DNA of 64,000 nucleotides, from the NCBI GenBank assembly GCA_022843625.1, contig JALHNH010000024.1, forward strand, positions 35,419-99,418, in the 5' to 3' direction. The stretch's first letter is position 1. The number at the start of each line of letters is the position of its first letter. The notes under the pieces are model-generated. The model saw nothing but the letters and a program-made list of their open reading frames with translations. It searched no databases and had not been told where the DNA came from. This stretch comes from Bryobacter sp. (GTDB lineage: Bacteria; Acidobacteriota; Terriglobia; Bryobacterales; Bryobacteraceae). Shown one piece after another: positions 45,989 through 55,549 of the stretch. The translations under genes were made by a program, and so were the position numbers.

Positions 45989-47599
45989 CTAGATGCTCAG
46001 GGTGGATACCTTTTTGTTTCCGCTCATTTCCCAGTCAAAGATGACCCTGGAGACGAAAACGGCGGTGAACACGTTTGCCAGCAAGCCGATGATCAGCGTA
46101 ACGGCAAAGCCCTTGACGTTGGTGGTGCCGAAGATGAAGAGGAAGGCACTAGACACAACGGCAGTGACGTGGGTGTCAATGATGGTGAGGAAGGCGCGGC
46201 TGAAGCCGGCGTCGATTGCAGCGCGGACGGCCTTACCGCCGCGGAGCTCTTCGCGGATGCGCTCGAAGATCAAAACGTTTGAGTCAACGGCCATACCGAT
46301 AGTGAGAACAATCCCGGCTATTCCAGGCAGGGTCAGCGTAGCGCCGACATAAGCGAGGATGGCGATGAGAATGAGCGCATTCAGGATGAGGGCCACGGTT
46401 GCGTTGATGCCAGCTTTTTTGTAGTAAACAAGCATGACGAGAACAACTGCAACCAAGCCTACGAGACCGCTCATGAGGCCCTGACGAATGGAGTCAGCAC
46501 CAAGTGATGGTCCGACGGTTCTTTCTTCCAGGTAGACGACACTGGCCGGGAGGGATCCAGCGCGAAGGACCAGAGCGAGATCGTTGGCTTCCTGCTGGCT
46601 AGCGGCACCAGTGATCTGGCCGTTATCGGAGATCTTGTTCTGGATGGTGGGGGCACTGCGCACCTGGCCATCAAGAACGATGGCCAAACGCTTGTTTATG
46701 TTGGCTTCTGTGAACCGCCCGAAGCGGCCGGCAGCATCCTGGCTAAGAACGAAGGTGGTGACCCAACCGTTGTTCATGGAGTCTTGCGAAGCGCGTGAGT
46801 CGCGCAGGTCGCGACCGGTGATCACTGGAGAGCGTTTCAGCAGGAACCAGCTTTCCTGGCTACCCATGCCGCGGAGGGCCTTGGTGCCGGGAGGCAGAAT
46901 TCCGTTGAACTGGCTGAGCATCTGATCGCGAGTGGCGAAGGGGCCTTCATTGACTTCGTAAAGTTCCAGCAGGGCGGCGGTCTGAAGGATCTGCTTGATG
47001 CGGGCGGGATCGTCAACGCCCGGCATCTGGATCAGGATCTCGGGGACAGTCTCGGCGGCACCACGCTGCTGAACGCTTGCTTCGGCAAGACCAAGGCCGT
47101 TGATGCGGCTCTCGATAGTGCGGATGGCGCTGGCAACAGTTTTCTTGCGCAGGTCGAGCGCAGCCGTTGTCTTGAGAGTCATCTTGTAGTCGGTGCTGGA
47201 GATGCTGGTAATGTTCCAGTCGGGGAAGCGTTCGTTGATGAGGCGGCGGAAATCACCAGTCTTGTTGATTGGGATGCCCTTGCCGGTGATCTCGATCTTG
47301 TCGGCATCGTCAATGGTGCCGGGTTCATTGCGGTCGAAGGTGCCATAGTCGATGGCCGCGGTCTTCAACTCGGTCTTGATACGGTCGATGAGCTGGTCGG
47401 CTTCTGCCTTGAATGCGTCCTGAACCTGAACCTGCAGCACCAACTGGCTGCCGCCCTTCAGGTCGAGACCCAGCTTAATGTTGTTATTGAAGTTGTCGAC
47501 CAACTCCTTTTGATTCTTGGGAATCCCGACAATGCCGTAGAGACACACCAAGGTTACGCCCACAATCGACGCAATCTTGATCCACAAACTTCTATCCAT
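45989..47599 (-). CDS. secD: Protein-export membrane protein SecD
   Basis: A 536-residue SecD. The N-terminal helix is followed by KLGLDLKGGSQLVLQV and the large periplasmic P1 domain; C-terminal helices contain GLVGLVAVVLVMLVYY, GMAVDSNVLIFERIREEL and FSRAFLTIIDTHVTAV. I chose ATG at 47599 because MDRSLWIKI leads into the first helix; the longer start adds an unlikely hydrophilic tail. It works with SecF and YajC at the SecYEG channel. Confidence 0.96.
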   Translation of the reverse strand: MDRSLWIKIASIVGVTLVCLYGIVGIPKNQKELVDNFNNNIKLGLDLKGGSQLVLQVQVQDAFKAEADQLIDRIKTELKTAAIDYGTFDRNEPGTIDDADKIEITGKGIPINKTGDFRRLINERFPDWNITSISSTDYKMTLKTTAALDLRKKTVASAIRTIESRINGLGLAEASVQQRGAAETVPEILIQMPGVDDPARIKQILQTAALLELYEVNEGPFATRDQMLSQFNGILPPGTKALRGMGSQESWFLLKRSPVITGRDLRDSRASQDSMNNGWVTTFVLSQDAAGRFGRFTEANINKRLAIVLDGQVRSAPTIQNKISDNGQITGAASQQEANDLALVLRAGSLPASVVYLEERTVGPSLGADSIRQGLMSGLVGLVAVVLVMLVYYKKAGINATVALILNALILIAILAYVGATLTLPGIAGIVLTIGMAVDSNVLIFERIREELRGGKAVRAAIDAGFSRAFLTIIDTHVTAVVSSAFLFIFGTTNVKGFAVTLIIGLLANVFTAVFVSRVIFDWEMSGNKKVSTLSI

Positions 47600-47659
47600 T
47601 ACGAAAACCTTCCTGCTTGAATTCCCACTCGCCATTCTTTGATGGCGCCGGTGAGCTAA

Positions 47660-47974
47660 CTATTTCGTGTCTCCGCCTTCTGGCAGGATGACACTGGCAA
47701 CACTTTGCCGTGCAAACCGCAGCTTGACGCCGTCGGGTTTGACACGGATCACGAGACTTTGATCCTCGCTGTTCATCGAAACAATCGTCCCGATAATTCC
47801 CCCGTTTGTGACTACCTCGTCTCCATTTTTCAAATTGCCAAGCATTTCTTTTAACTGCTTCCGCTGCCGTTGGGCAGGGAGCAGCACAAGAAAATACATG
47901 ATTCCGAACATTGCCACGATGGGCAAGAATCCGAGCATCTGATTTGGAGAAGCCTGCAAAAACAGGGCTGGCAT
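47660..47974 (-). CDS. yajC: Preprotein translocase subunit YajC
   Basis: A 104-residue protein with one N-terminal transmembrane helix (LGFLPIVAMFGIMYFLVLLPAQRQRKQ) and the YajC fold (VVTNGGIIGTIVSM). It is the accessory subunit of SecDF. I chose ATG at 47974; a GTG at 47980 is also possible. It lies between tgt and secD in the conserved order. Confidence 0.95.
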   Translation of the reverse strand: MPALFLQASPNQMLGFLPIVAMFGIMYFLVLLPAQRQRKQLKEMLGNLKNGDEVVTNGGIIGTIVSMNSEDQSLVIRVKPDGVKLRFARQSVASVILPEGGDTK

Positions 47975-48027
47975 TGTCACGATTGGTATTCCGGGGTCTT
48001 CCTAAAAGATTCTACAGTCTTTTTCGA

Positions 48028-49173
48028 TCATTCCGTGGATTCACGTTTTGCGCCGGAGCGCATCTCTGCTAAAAACTGTGGAAATCTCCCATCCAGAATA
48101 CTACCCCGCATGGTGCGCATGATGTCAAGGTAATACCGTAAGTTGTGAATTGTGGCCAAAGTTGAAAAAAGAATCTCCTGGGCCAAGAACAAATGGCGAA
48201 GATAGGCCCTGGAGAAGTTTTTGCAGGCATAGCAGGAACAATTGGGATCGAGGGGTGAAGAGTCGTCTTTGAACCGGGCGTTCTTGATGATGATGCGGCC
48301 CTGGCTGGTGAAGAGGCACCCGTTGCGGGCGTTGCGGCTGGGCATCACGCAATCCATCATGTCTACGCCACGGGCCACGTATTCGGGCAATTCTTCGGGC
48401 AAACCGACACCCATAACATAGCGGGGCTTGTGGGCAGGGAGCATGGGGGCGACGACTTCGGTCATGGCGAGACTGTCGGGACGTGGCTCGCCTACGCTCA
48501 GGCCGCCGATGGCATAGCCGTATGCGTTAAGTTCCAGCAAGGATTCAGCTGAGGCGATGCGTAAGTCCTGGTACATTCCGCCTTGAACAATAGGAAAAAG
48601 TGCGTGGTTTTGTTCGGATTCAGCGCGGGGGCCACGGTAATGGTCGAAGGCTCGGCGGGCCCAGCGGGTGGTCATCTCCATGCTTTGGCGAGCGCGTTCG
48701 TAGGTGGCGGGGTATTCGGTGCACTCGTCAAGCACCATCATGATGTCGCTGCCGAGGGCGAGTTGGACGTCGACGGTGCTTTCTGGAGTGAAGACGTGGC
48801 GGTCTCCATTGAGGTGGCTCTGGAACTCAACGCCCTCTTCGCGGACTTTGCGAAGTTCGCTGAGGCTGAAGACCTGAAAGCCGCCGCTGTCGGTGAGGAT
48901 GGCTCGGGGCCAGTTCATGAATTTGTGGAGGCCGCCGAGGGCTTTTACTGTTTCGTGGCCTGGACGGAGGAAAAGATGGTAGGTGTTGGAGAGGATGATA
49001 GGGGCGTCGATATCGTCTTCGAGATCGCGGGGCATGACGCCTTTGACGCTGGCCTGGGTGCCGACGGGCATGAAGATGGGGGTCGGGATTGTGCCGTGTG
49101 GGGTGTGGAGTTTGCCGGCGCGGGCTCCGGTGTCGGGGCAGACGGATTCAAGTTCAAATTGAAAGGGTTCCAA
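48028..49173 (-). CDS. tgt: Queuine tRNA-ribosyltransferase
   Basis: Base-exchange enzyme placing preQ1 in tRNA anticodons GUN. The 381 residues carry Asp95 (ILTDSGGFQVFSL), the second catalytic Asp in DMMDCVMPSRNAR, and the zinc site CSCYAC with a downstream His in LRHL. The reading frame begins at a TTG (49173), coding MEPFQFEL. The divergent membrane-protein gene starts 35 bp away. tgt-yajC-secD-secF is a widely conserved operon. Confidence 0.96.
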   Translation of the reverse strand: MEPFQFELESVCPDTGARAGKLHTPHGTIPTPIFMPVGTQASVKGVMPRDLEDDIDAPIILSNTYHLFLRPGHETVKALGGLHKFMNWPRAILTDSGGFQVFSLSELRKVREEGVEFQSHLNGDRHVFTPESTVDVQLALGSDIMMVLDECTEYPATYERARQSMEMTTRWARRAFDHYRGPRAESEQNHALFPIVQGGMYQDLRIASAESLLELNAYGYAIGGLSVGEPRPDSLAMTEVVAPMLPAHKPRYVMGVGLPEELPEYVARGVDMMDCVMPSRNARNGCLFTSQGRIIIKNARFKDDSSPLDPNCSCYACKNFSRAYLRHLFLAQEILFSTLATIHNLRYYLDIMRTMRGSILDGRFPQFLAEMRSGAKRESTE

Positions 49174-49208
49174 CTTTATATGGTATCTGCCAGTGCTATC
49201 CTCACGCC

Positions 49209-50552
49209 ATGCAGCCTATTGGTCGTTTTTCGTACCTGTTTTGCGGCGTGCTTCTGGTGGTGGTAAAGTTTGCGATTGACGCGCTGGTGGCGGGGTGGCT
49301 TGGCCGACCGTGGTCTGTGATGCTTTATTGGTCACCGTTGAACTTGAGTCTGTTCTCGCTGAATGGCGCTGAGCGAAATTTCGCATTGAGCCTTGCGGCG
49401 GTTTCGATTCCATTTACTGGTGCTGGGATTTGGCTCACAGTTCGCCGGCTGCGAACTTTGCGGCTGCAGCCCTGGCTGTCAATTCTTTTCTTCCTGCCGG
49501 TTGTGAATCTGATTTTTTTCGCTTTTTTGATAGCGACTCCCGAGTTTTTACTCGGGCCCAAGGCGGCAATACCGGGATGCAAGCCTGGTTTGCTTGAGGA
49601 GGATTCCCCGTTTACATTTTTCGCGTCGATCGGAGTAGCGGCCCTTTGCGCATGCCTCGCCAGTTGGCTTTGCATCAACGCCTTCTCGGCTTACGGATGG
49701 GGAGTGTTCTTTGGCGTACCGTTTGGGGTTGGCCTCCTCACCACTTTGCTCGTATCGATTCCAGCCGCTCGAAGCTTTGAATATTGCTTTTGGTCGTCCA
49801 TCTTGGGCCTGGGGCTGGCCGGGCTAGGCTTGATCGCAATTGCTTTTGAGGGATTGAGTTGCCTGATCATGTGTGTTCCTCTGGCGCTCCCGCTAGCTGC
49901 GATTGGCGTGCTTGTTGGGCGAGAAATTGTTCGCCCCGGGCAGCAGCCGGTGGCCCGGCAGTCGATGATTGCGGCCTTGTCGATTCTGACTTTGTGCCCG
50001 CTTACAGCAGCGACAGAGAGCTACTGGAAGCCGCCGATGGAGGTGTTCTCAGTGGTGACGTCAGTTGAGATTGATGCAAGTCCTGAAGTGGTTTGGCCCA
50101 AAGTGATCGCCTTTCCGGAATTGCCGCCACCAACAGATCTTGTTTTTCAGTTTGGAATTGCCTATCCCATTCGAGCGCGCATTGAAGGCAGCGGGCCGGG
50201 AGCGGTGCGGTATTGCGAGTTCTCCACCGGGCCCTTTGTTGAACCGATCACCGAGTGGCAGCATGCACGGTTGCTGTCATTTAACGTCACCAGCAGCCCG
50301 GCGCCGATGGAAGAACTAAGCCCATACAAGATCCATCCGCCGCATCTGGACGGCTTTCTGCAATCCAAGCGTGGGCAGTTCCGGCTGATTCCTCTCGATG
50401 GCGGGCGGCGGACTCGTCTTGAGGGGACGACGTGGTACAGCCAGGCACTCTACCCGTCTGCCTACTGGCAAATCTGGACTGACGCGATCATCCACCGGAT
50501 CCATCTGCGGGTGCTCCATCACATTCGTACTCTTTCAGAGCGCTCGGGCTAA
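49209..50552 (+). CDS. Membrane protein with C-terminal SRPBCC-like domain
   Basis: A 447-residue fusion. The N-terminal half has about seven hydrophobic segments, with the first resembling DUF805 (GRFSYLFCGVLLVVVKFAIDALVAG). From about residue 280 a soluble domain follows with SRPBCC/START-like strands (SVEIDASPEVVWPKVIAFPE and GRRTRLEGTTWYSQALYP). The combination suggests a lipid- or hydrophobic-ligand-handling membrane protein, but this is inference. I chose ATG at 49209. A possible -10 TATCCT (49197-49202) leaves a 6-base leader. The stop is 22 bp before the cysS start. Confidence 0.75.
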   Translation: MQPIGRFSYLFCGVLLVVVKFAIDALVAGWLGRPWSVMLYWSPLNLSLFSLNGAERNFALSLAAVSIPFTGAGIWLTVRRLRTLRLQPWLSILFFLPVVNLIFFAFLIATPEFLLGPKAAIPGCKPGLLEEDSPFTFFASIGVAALCACLASWLCINAFSAYGWGVFFGVPFGVGLLTTLLVSIPAARSFEYCFWSSILGLGLAGLGLIAIAFEGLSCLIMCVPLALPLAAIGVLVGREIVRPGQQPVARQSMIAALSILTLCPLTAATESYWKPPMEVFSVVTSVEIDASPEVVWPKVIAFPELPPPTDLVFQFGIAYPIRARIEGSGPGAVRYCEFSTGPFVEPITEWQHARLLSFNVTSSPAPMEELSPYKIHPPHLDGFLQSKRGQFRLIPLDGGRRTRLEGTTWYSQALYPSAYWQIWTDAIIHRIHLRVLHHIRTLSERSG

Positions 50553-50574
50553 ACTGGAAGATTCAAGAGACTCC

Positions 50575-51975
50575 ATGGCCCTCAGCCTTTTCAACACACT
50601 TTCCCTCAAGGTAGAAGAATTTACTCCGTCTGACGGGCGAACCGTCCGCATGTATTCGTGCGGGCCGACGGTCTACAACTACGCCCACATTGGCAATCTG
50701 CGTACTTTCACATTCAACGACACGCTGCGGCGCTGGCTGCGGTACCGCGGCTTTGTGCTCAACCATGTGATGAACATCACCGACGTTGAAGACAAGATCA
50801 TTCGCAAGTCGATGGAGCTGGGCATTCCGATGTCGGAATACACGCTCAAGTACGAAAAGTTCTTTCTCGAAGACATGGATACGATGCGGCTGGAGAAGCC
50901 GGAGAAAATCGTCCGCGCCACCGAGCACATCCATGAAATGGTGGAACTGATCGAGCAGCTACAAACGAAAGGCTTCACCTACGATTCCGACGGCAGCGTT
51001 TATTACCGCATCAGCAAGTTTCCGGGCTACGGCAAGCTGTCGCATCATGATTTTTCTGGCATACAGGCCGGGGCTCGTGTCGATAACGACGAATACGACA
51101 AGGACGACGCGCGCGACTTCGTATTGTGGAAGGCTCGCAAGGGCCAAGAGCCGGCGTGGGATGCGCCGTTTGGCGCGGGCAGGCCTGGCTGGCATATCGA
51201 ATGCTCGGCCATGGCGATGAAGTATCTGGGCGATACGCTGGACATCCATACCGGTGGCGTCGATCTTGCATTTCCGCATCATGAAAACGAAATTGCACAG
51301 TCGGAAGGGGCATCGGGCAAGCCCTTTGCACGCTTCTGGATTCACTGTGAACACCTGCATGTAGACATGCAGAAGATGTCGAAAAGCCTGGGCAATATCT
51401 TTACGCTGCGGGATCTGGTGGAGCTTGGCCATACGCCCGAGGCACTGCGTTTTGTGTTGATGAGTGTGCCTTATCGCAAGAAGCTGAACTTTACGCTTGA
51501 GTCGCTGCAAGGGGCGCAAACCTCAATCGACCGTCTGCGCAACTATAAGCTGCGGATTCAGACCGACAAGTTGGCTGAAGGCAGCAATGAGGCAGTGACG
51601 AAGCTGGCGGCTGAGGCTCTGGCCAAGTTTGAAGCATCGATGGATGATGACTTGAATACGGCGGAGGCTCTGGCGGCGGTGTTTGAATTTATTCGAGAGA
51701 CGAATACGATGCTCGATCAGGGGCAGTTTTTCGAAGGTAACCGTGCGGCGGCGCTGGATCTGCTGGCCCGCTTTGATACCGTGTTCGACATTCTGGAAGT
51801 GAAGGTTGCAGCCGGAGGCATGGAAGACAGCGCAGTGGAGGCATTGATTGCCGAGCGGACAGCAGCCAAAAAGGCGAAGCAGTTTTCGCGTTCTGACGAG
51901 ATTCGCAACCAGTTGCTCGAAGCCGGCATTGTGCTCGAAGACACCAAAGATGGAGTGCGCTGGAAGCGTAAGTAG
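50575..51975 (+). CDS. cysS: Cysteinyl-tRNA synthetase
   Basis: Charges tRNA-Cys. The 466 residues contain HIGN at 38-41 (YNYAHIGNLRTF), zinc ligands Cys29 and later WHIECSAMA and HHENE, and the KMSKS motif at about residues 267-271 (MQKMSKSLGN). The DALR-type C-terminal domain ends LLEAGIVLEDTKDGVRWKRK. I chose ATG at 50575, where MALSLFNTLSLK matches the family. It is 22 bp after the previous gene, which overlaps a longer frame. Confidence 0.97.
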   Translation: MALSLFNTLSLKVEEFTPSDGRTVRMYSCGPTVYNYAHIGNLRTFTFNDTLRRWLRYRGFVLNHVMNITDVEDKIIRKSMELGIPMSEYTLKYEKFFLEDMDTMRLEKPEKIVRATEHIHEMVELIEQLQTKGFTYDSDGSVYYRISKFPGYGKLSHHDFSGIQAGARVDNDEYDKDDARDFVLWKARKGQEPAWDAPFGAGRPGWHIECSAMAMKYLGDTLDIHTGGVDLAFPHHENEIAQSEGASGKPFARFWIHCEHLHVDMQKMSKSLGNIFTLRDLVELGHTPEALRFVLMSVPYRKKLNFTLESLQGAQTSIDRLRNYKLRIQTDKLAEGSNEAVTKLAAEALAKFEASMDDDLNTAEALAAVFEFIRETNTMLDQGQFFEGNRAAALDLLARFDTVFDILEVKVAAGGMEDSAVEALIAERTAAKKAKQFSRSDEIRNQLLEAGIVLEDTKDGVRWKRK

Positions 51976-51977
51976 AC

Positions 51978-52262
51978 TTAGCGCCAAGCCATTCGAAGAC
52001 CGATGCCAATCAAGACTGCACCGAAGACTCCATATCCGAGTACGGCACCCCAGCCCCAATCCTGGCGGCCATCGCGATTTGCCTTAAGCCCGGAGTATGC
52101 AACCAGGACAAGCATGATGCCGCAGCCGAGCAACAAAGCCGTATCAAACCAGGCACGACGCCGGAAGGCCCCCTGCACTCTCATCACGGCAACGATGAGG
52201 GAGGCAGTGGATACGAGTAGTTGTGCCCAGATGGGTGCTCTCCAATTCAATAGGCCACGCAC
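51978..52262 (-). CDS. Small membrane protein
   Basis: Not recognised. It has 94 residues with three hydrophobic segments (LLVSTASLIVAVM, TALLLGCGIMLVLVAYSGL, WGAVLGYGVFGAVLIGIGLRM). The start is a GTG at 52262 with AGAGGA 8 bases upstream; longer versions would read over the divergent PLP-enzyme start. It is 28 bp from that start and is convergent with cysS, whose stop is 2 bp away. Function unknown. Confidence 0.55.
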   Translation of the reverse strand: MRGLLNWRAPIWAQLLVSTASLIVAVMRVQGAFRRRAWFDTALLLGCGIMLVLVAYSGLKANRDGRQDWGWGAVLGYGVFGAVLIGIGLRMAWR

Positions 52263-52290
52263 AGCAAATTTCCTCTGCGAGTAAACGACA

Positions 52291-53478
52291 ATGAAAATCC
52301 ATTCTAAGGCCGTCCATGCGGGCGACCGCAAGCGCAAAACCGGAACACCGATTCCTGTAGTAACTCCGATTCATACGGCAGCCAGTTTTTTCTACGATTC
52401 ACTGGAGTCGATCGACAAGGTATTTGCCGGGGAGATGCATGGCTATGCGTATTCGCGTTATGACAACCCGTCCAACGCTGCGCTTGAAGAACTGGTGAGC
52501 AGCCTTGAATCAGCTCATGGCACGCTGGCAACGGCATCCGGCATGAGCGCGTTGCAGATTGCAATTACTGCCGCCCTGACAGACAGGCGCAAGCATGTGC
52601 TGGCCGCCAACGCTTTATACGGCGCCACGGTGAAGTTGTTGCACCAGGTTTTTGAACCCTTTGGGACCACCAGCAGTTTTGTCGATATCTGCGATCTCGA
52701 TGCGATTCAGAAGTCGATTGCAGCTGAGAAGCCTGGCGTCATTTTGATGGAGACGATCTCGAACCCGCTGCTGCGTATCGGAGAAATCGACAAGATCGCA
52801 CAGATGGCTCGCGACGCCGGAGCATGCCTGATTGTGGACAACACGTTTGCCACTCCAGCACTGGTTCGACCGCTTGAGCTTGGGGCAAACATCTCGTTGA
52901 GCAGCGCGACCAAGTATCTGTCGGGACACGGCGATGTGATTGGCGGCCTGGTTAGCTGTGACGAAGAACACTTTGAGCCAGTCAGAGCGCTCTCGCGGAT
53001 CTATGGGCCAATCCTTGGGCCGTTTGAGTGCTACCTGACCATGCGTGGAATCAAGACTTTCCCATTGCGTTTTGATCGCCAGAATCAGAATGCGATTCGA
53101 GTTGCAGCGTATCTTTCGAAACACCCGGGGGTGGAAGCAGTTTATTTCCCGGGCCTGGCCAATCACCCGGATCAAGCTACGACCGCGCGGTTGCTTCCAG
53201 CTGACCAATTTGGGGCGATCGTATCGTTTGAAATTGAGGGTGCCGACAAACAAGGCATCTTTAAATTCTTCGACCGGTTGAAGATGATTGTGCCCGCGAC
53301 AAGCCTTGGGGACGTGCATACGATGGCGCTCTATCCCGCGATTGCATCGCATCGAGACATTCCGCCCAAGCAGAGGGCCCGGCTTGGTATTCGTGACAAC
53401 CTGGTTCGGTTATCCGTTGGCATCGAGGATATCGAAGACATCCTTGCCGATCTCGATCAAGCTCTTGAGTTGAGCTAG
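52291..53478 (+). CDS. PLP-dependent cystathionine gamma-synthase/methionine gamma-lyase-family enzyme
   Basis: A 395-residue fold I enzyme of the Cys/Met metabolism PLP family. The PLP lysine is about Lys208 in LSSATKYLSGHGDVIGG. The N-terminal segment KIHSKAVHAGDRKRKTGTP and the motif YSRYDNPSNAALEELVSSLE are typical. It could be cystathionine gamma-synthase, gamma-lyase or O-acetylhomoserine sulfhydrylase; sequence alone does not decide. It is 28 bp from the divergent membrane-protein gene. Confidence 0.92.
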   Translation: MKIHSKAVHAGDRKRKTGTPIPVVTPIHTAASFFYDSLESIDKVFAGEMHGYAYSRYDNPSNAALEELVSSLESAHGTLATASGMSALQIAITAALTDRRKHVLAANALYGATVKLLHQVFEPFGTTSSFVDICDLDAIQKSIAAEKPGVILMETISNPLLRIGEIDKIAQMARDAGACLIVDNTFATPALVRPLELGANISLSSATKYLSGHGDVIGGLVSCDEEHFEPVRALSRIYGPILGPFECYLTMRGIKTFPLRFDRQNQNAIRVAAYLSKHPGVEAVYFPGLANHPDQATTARLLPADQFGAIVSFEIEGADKQGIFKFFDRLKMIVPATSLGDVHTMALYPAIASHRDIPPKQRARLGIRDNLVRLSVGIEDIEDILADLDQALELS

Positions 53479-53494
53479 GTTACTATAGGCGAGA

Positions 53495-55525
53495 ATGGCC
53501 ATCTACGCCTCAACAGTTTTCCTTAGCGCATTTCTTCTTTTTCTGGTTCAGCCACTGATCGCAAAATTGATCCTGCCCTGGTTTGGGGGATCTGCCGTGG
53601 TCTGGAACACTTGCATGTTGTTCTTTCAAATCTTGCTGCTGGCCGGATACGGCTACGCCCACTGGACAATTCAAAGACTGAGCCCCAAAGCCCAGTTTCG
53701 TCTGCATTCGATACTGCTGGCGCTTGCCGTCATACTGACTCCGGCATTGCCCCCGGAATGGTTGAAGCCGGGCGGTGAATCGGCACCAATTTTTCCCATT
53801 CTTGCAGTGCTGATGGTAACCATCGGGCTGCCTTACTTTCTGCTATCTTCGACGAGTCCGCTGCTTCAAGCATGGTATTCGAGGGTGCACAATGCAGCAC
53901 CGCCATACCGGCTCTTTGCGCTCTCCAACCTTGCGAGCCTCCTGGCACTTCTGGCATATCCGATTGCAATTGAACCCTATCTGCCAGCGGGGTACCAGGC
54001 CTATACATGGCACGCAGCCTTTGCGGCTTTTGGGCTTTTTTGCGCCTATACGGCGTGGCGCGCGTCTGCGGCGATGCCATCTGAAGTAGTTCAGACAGAA
54101 GAGTCTGAAGAAATTCCGGCGCCGCCGGCAAAAAAAGATTACCTTCTTTGGATTACGCTGGCCTCGCTGCCGACGATGCTCTTCCTCGCCTTCACTAGCC
54201 ATCTGGTTCAAAACGTCGCCTCAATCCCGTTCTTGTGGGTTGTGCCGCTTTCGATGTACCTGCTGAGTTTTATTCTGGTTTTCGATTCAGACCGGATCTA
54301 TCGCCCGATGATTTTCCGGATTGCGACTCCAGTCATTTTGGTTGGTTTGCTCTATGGAATCTACCTGACGGACTCCGACACAAAACTGCACTATCAGCTC
54401 GCCGCAGCTTCATTTTCGTTGCTGGTGTTCTGTACTTTTTGCCACGGAGAACTTGCCGCTCGCAAGCCACACCCCCGCTATCTGACGATGTTCTTCCTAA
54501 TGATGTCTGTCGGTGGGGCCATCGGCGGCTTCCTGATTTCTATCGCGGCACCGATGCTACTGCCCGGTTACTTTGAGCTTTACATTGCGCTGTGTCTTTT
54601 TGCGTTTGCTGCGCTTATGATGCTCTACCGCGAGCATTGGTCGACGGACATCCTGTGGACGGCTGCCGCTGTGGCAACCGTGGTGCTGGCTTATACCGAA
54701 ATTCGGGCTGTAACCGATGGCAGCCGCCTGATGGTTCGTAATTTTTACGGGTCTCTTCGGGTTCAGGATTCCACCTCCGGCACCGACAAAGAAACCTGGA
54801 CTCGCACCCTGATTCACGGCACGATCAACCACGGGCTGCAGTTTTTGAGCGACGAGAGAGCGCAACTGCCTACCACTTACTACGGGCCCAATTCAGGAGT
54901 TGGTCTCGCTATCGCCAACACGTGGAAGATGAACCATCGCGTTGGGTTAATCGGCCTCGGAACGGGCACGCTAAGTTCTTATGCACGCAAGGGTGATTAC
55001 TATCGCATCTACGAAATCAATCCGCTGGTGCTTGATATTGCGCGAACCAACTTCCGCTTTCTTAGTGGCTGCCGGGGCACCTGCGATATCGTTCTTGGCG
55101 ATGCGCGGGTCTCGCTCGAACGAGACCCAGTACAAAACTTTGATGTGCTTGCCGTAGATGCCTTTTCGGGCGATTCGATCCCAGTGCATTTGCTCACCAA
55201 GGAAGCCTTCCAGCTTTACTTCCGTCATTTGAATGGCCCTAATGGTGTGCTTGCGGTGCACGTCTCCAACAAGCACTTGCGGCTTGGCCCGGTGGTGGAA
55301 CGTATCGCCACGAGCCTTGGTTTGAAGACGCTCGAGATCACGAATGAAGAGATCGACGAAGCGCAGGTGTTTTCTTCCGATTGGGTACTGGTGTACCGCC
55401 CGGAAGCTGGTATTGCCAACATCCCTCTGGTGACCTCCGCGGGGGAGAAGGTTGCGTCCCGGCCTGAGCTCAGAACCTGGACCGACGACTACTCGAACCT
55501 CTTCCAGATCTGGAAGAACGACTAG
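53495..55525 (+). CDS. Membrane-fused spermidine synthase-like protein
   Basis: A 676-residue fusion. The N-terminal half has about ten to twelve transmembrane segments, starting FLSAFLLFLVQPLIAKLILPWF. The C-terminal part is a spermidine-synthase/SAM-methyltransferase fold, with GLIGLGTGTLSSYARKGDYY and the DVLAVDAFSGDSIPVHLLT strand. Such fused spermidine synthase proteins are widespread, but their activity is unproven. It is 16 bp after the PLP-enzyme gene, so it may form an operon with it. Confidence 0.88.
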   Translation: MAIYASTVFLSAFLLFLVQPLIAKLILPWFGGSAVVWNTCMLFFQILLLAGYGYAHWTIQRLSPKAQFRLHSILLALAVILTPALPPEWLKPGGESAPIFPILAVLMVTIGLPYFLLSSTSPLLQAWYSRVHNAAPPYRLFALSNLASLLALLAYPIAIEPYLPAGYQAYTWHAAFAAFGLFCAYTAWRASAAMPSEVVQTEESEEIPAPPAKKDYLLWITLASLPTMLFLAFTSHLVQNVASIPFLWVVPLSMYLLSFILVFDSDRIYRPMIFRIATPVILVGLLYGIYLTDSDTKLHYQLAAASFSLLVFCTFCHGELAARKPHPRYLTMFFLMMSVGGAIGGFLISIAAPMLLPGYFELYIALCLFAFAALMMLYREHWSTDILWTAAAVATVVLAYTEIRAVTDGSRLMVRNFYGSLRVQDSTSGTDKETWTRTLIHGTINHGLQFLSDERAQLPTTYYGPNSGVGLAIANTWKMNHRVGLIGLGTGTLSSYARKGDYYRIYEINPLVLDIARTNFRFLSGCRGTCDIVLGDARVSLERDPVQNFDVLAVDAFSGDSIPVHLLTKEAFQLYFRHLNGPNGVLAVHVSNKHLRLGPVVERIATSLGLKTLEITNEEIDEAQVFSSDWVLVYRPEAGIANIPLVTSAGEKVASRPELRTWTDDYSNLFQIWKND

Positions 55526-55549
55526 TCCCGTCAAATCACCCTGTTGACA

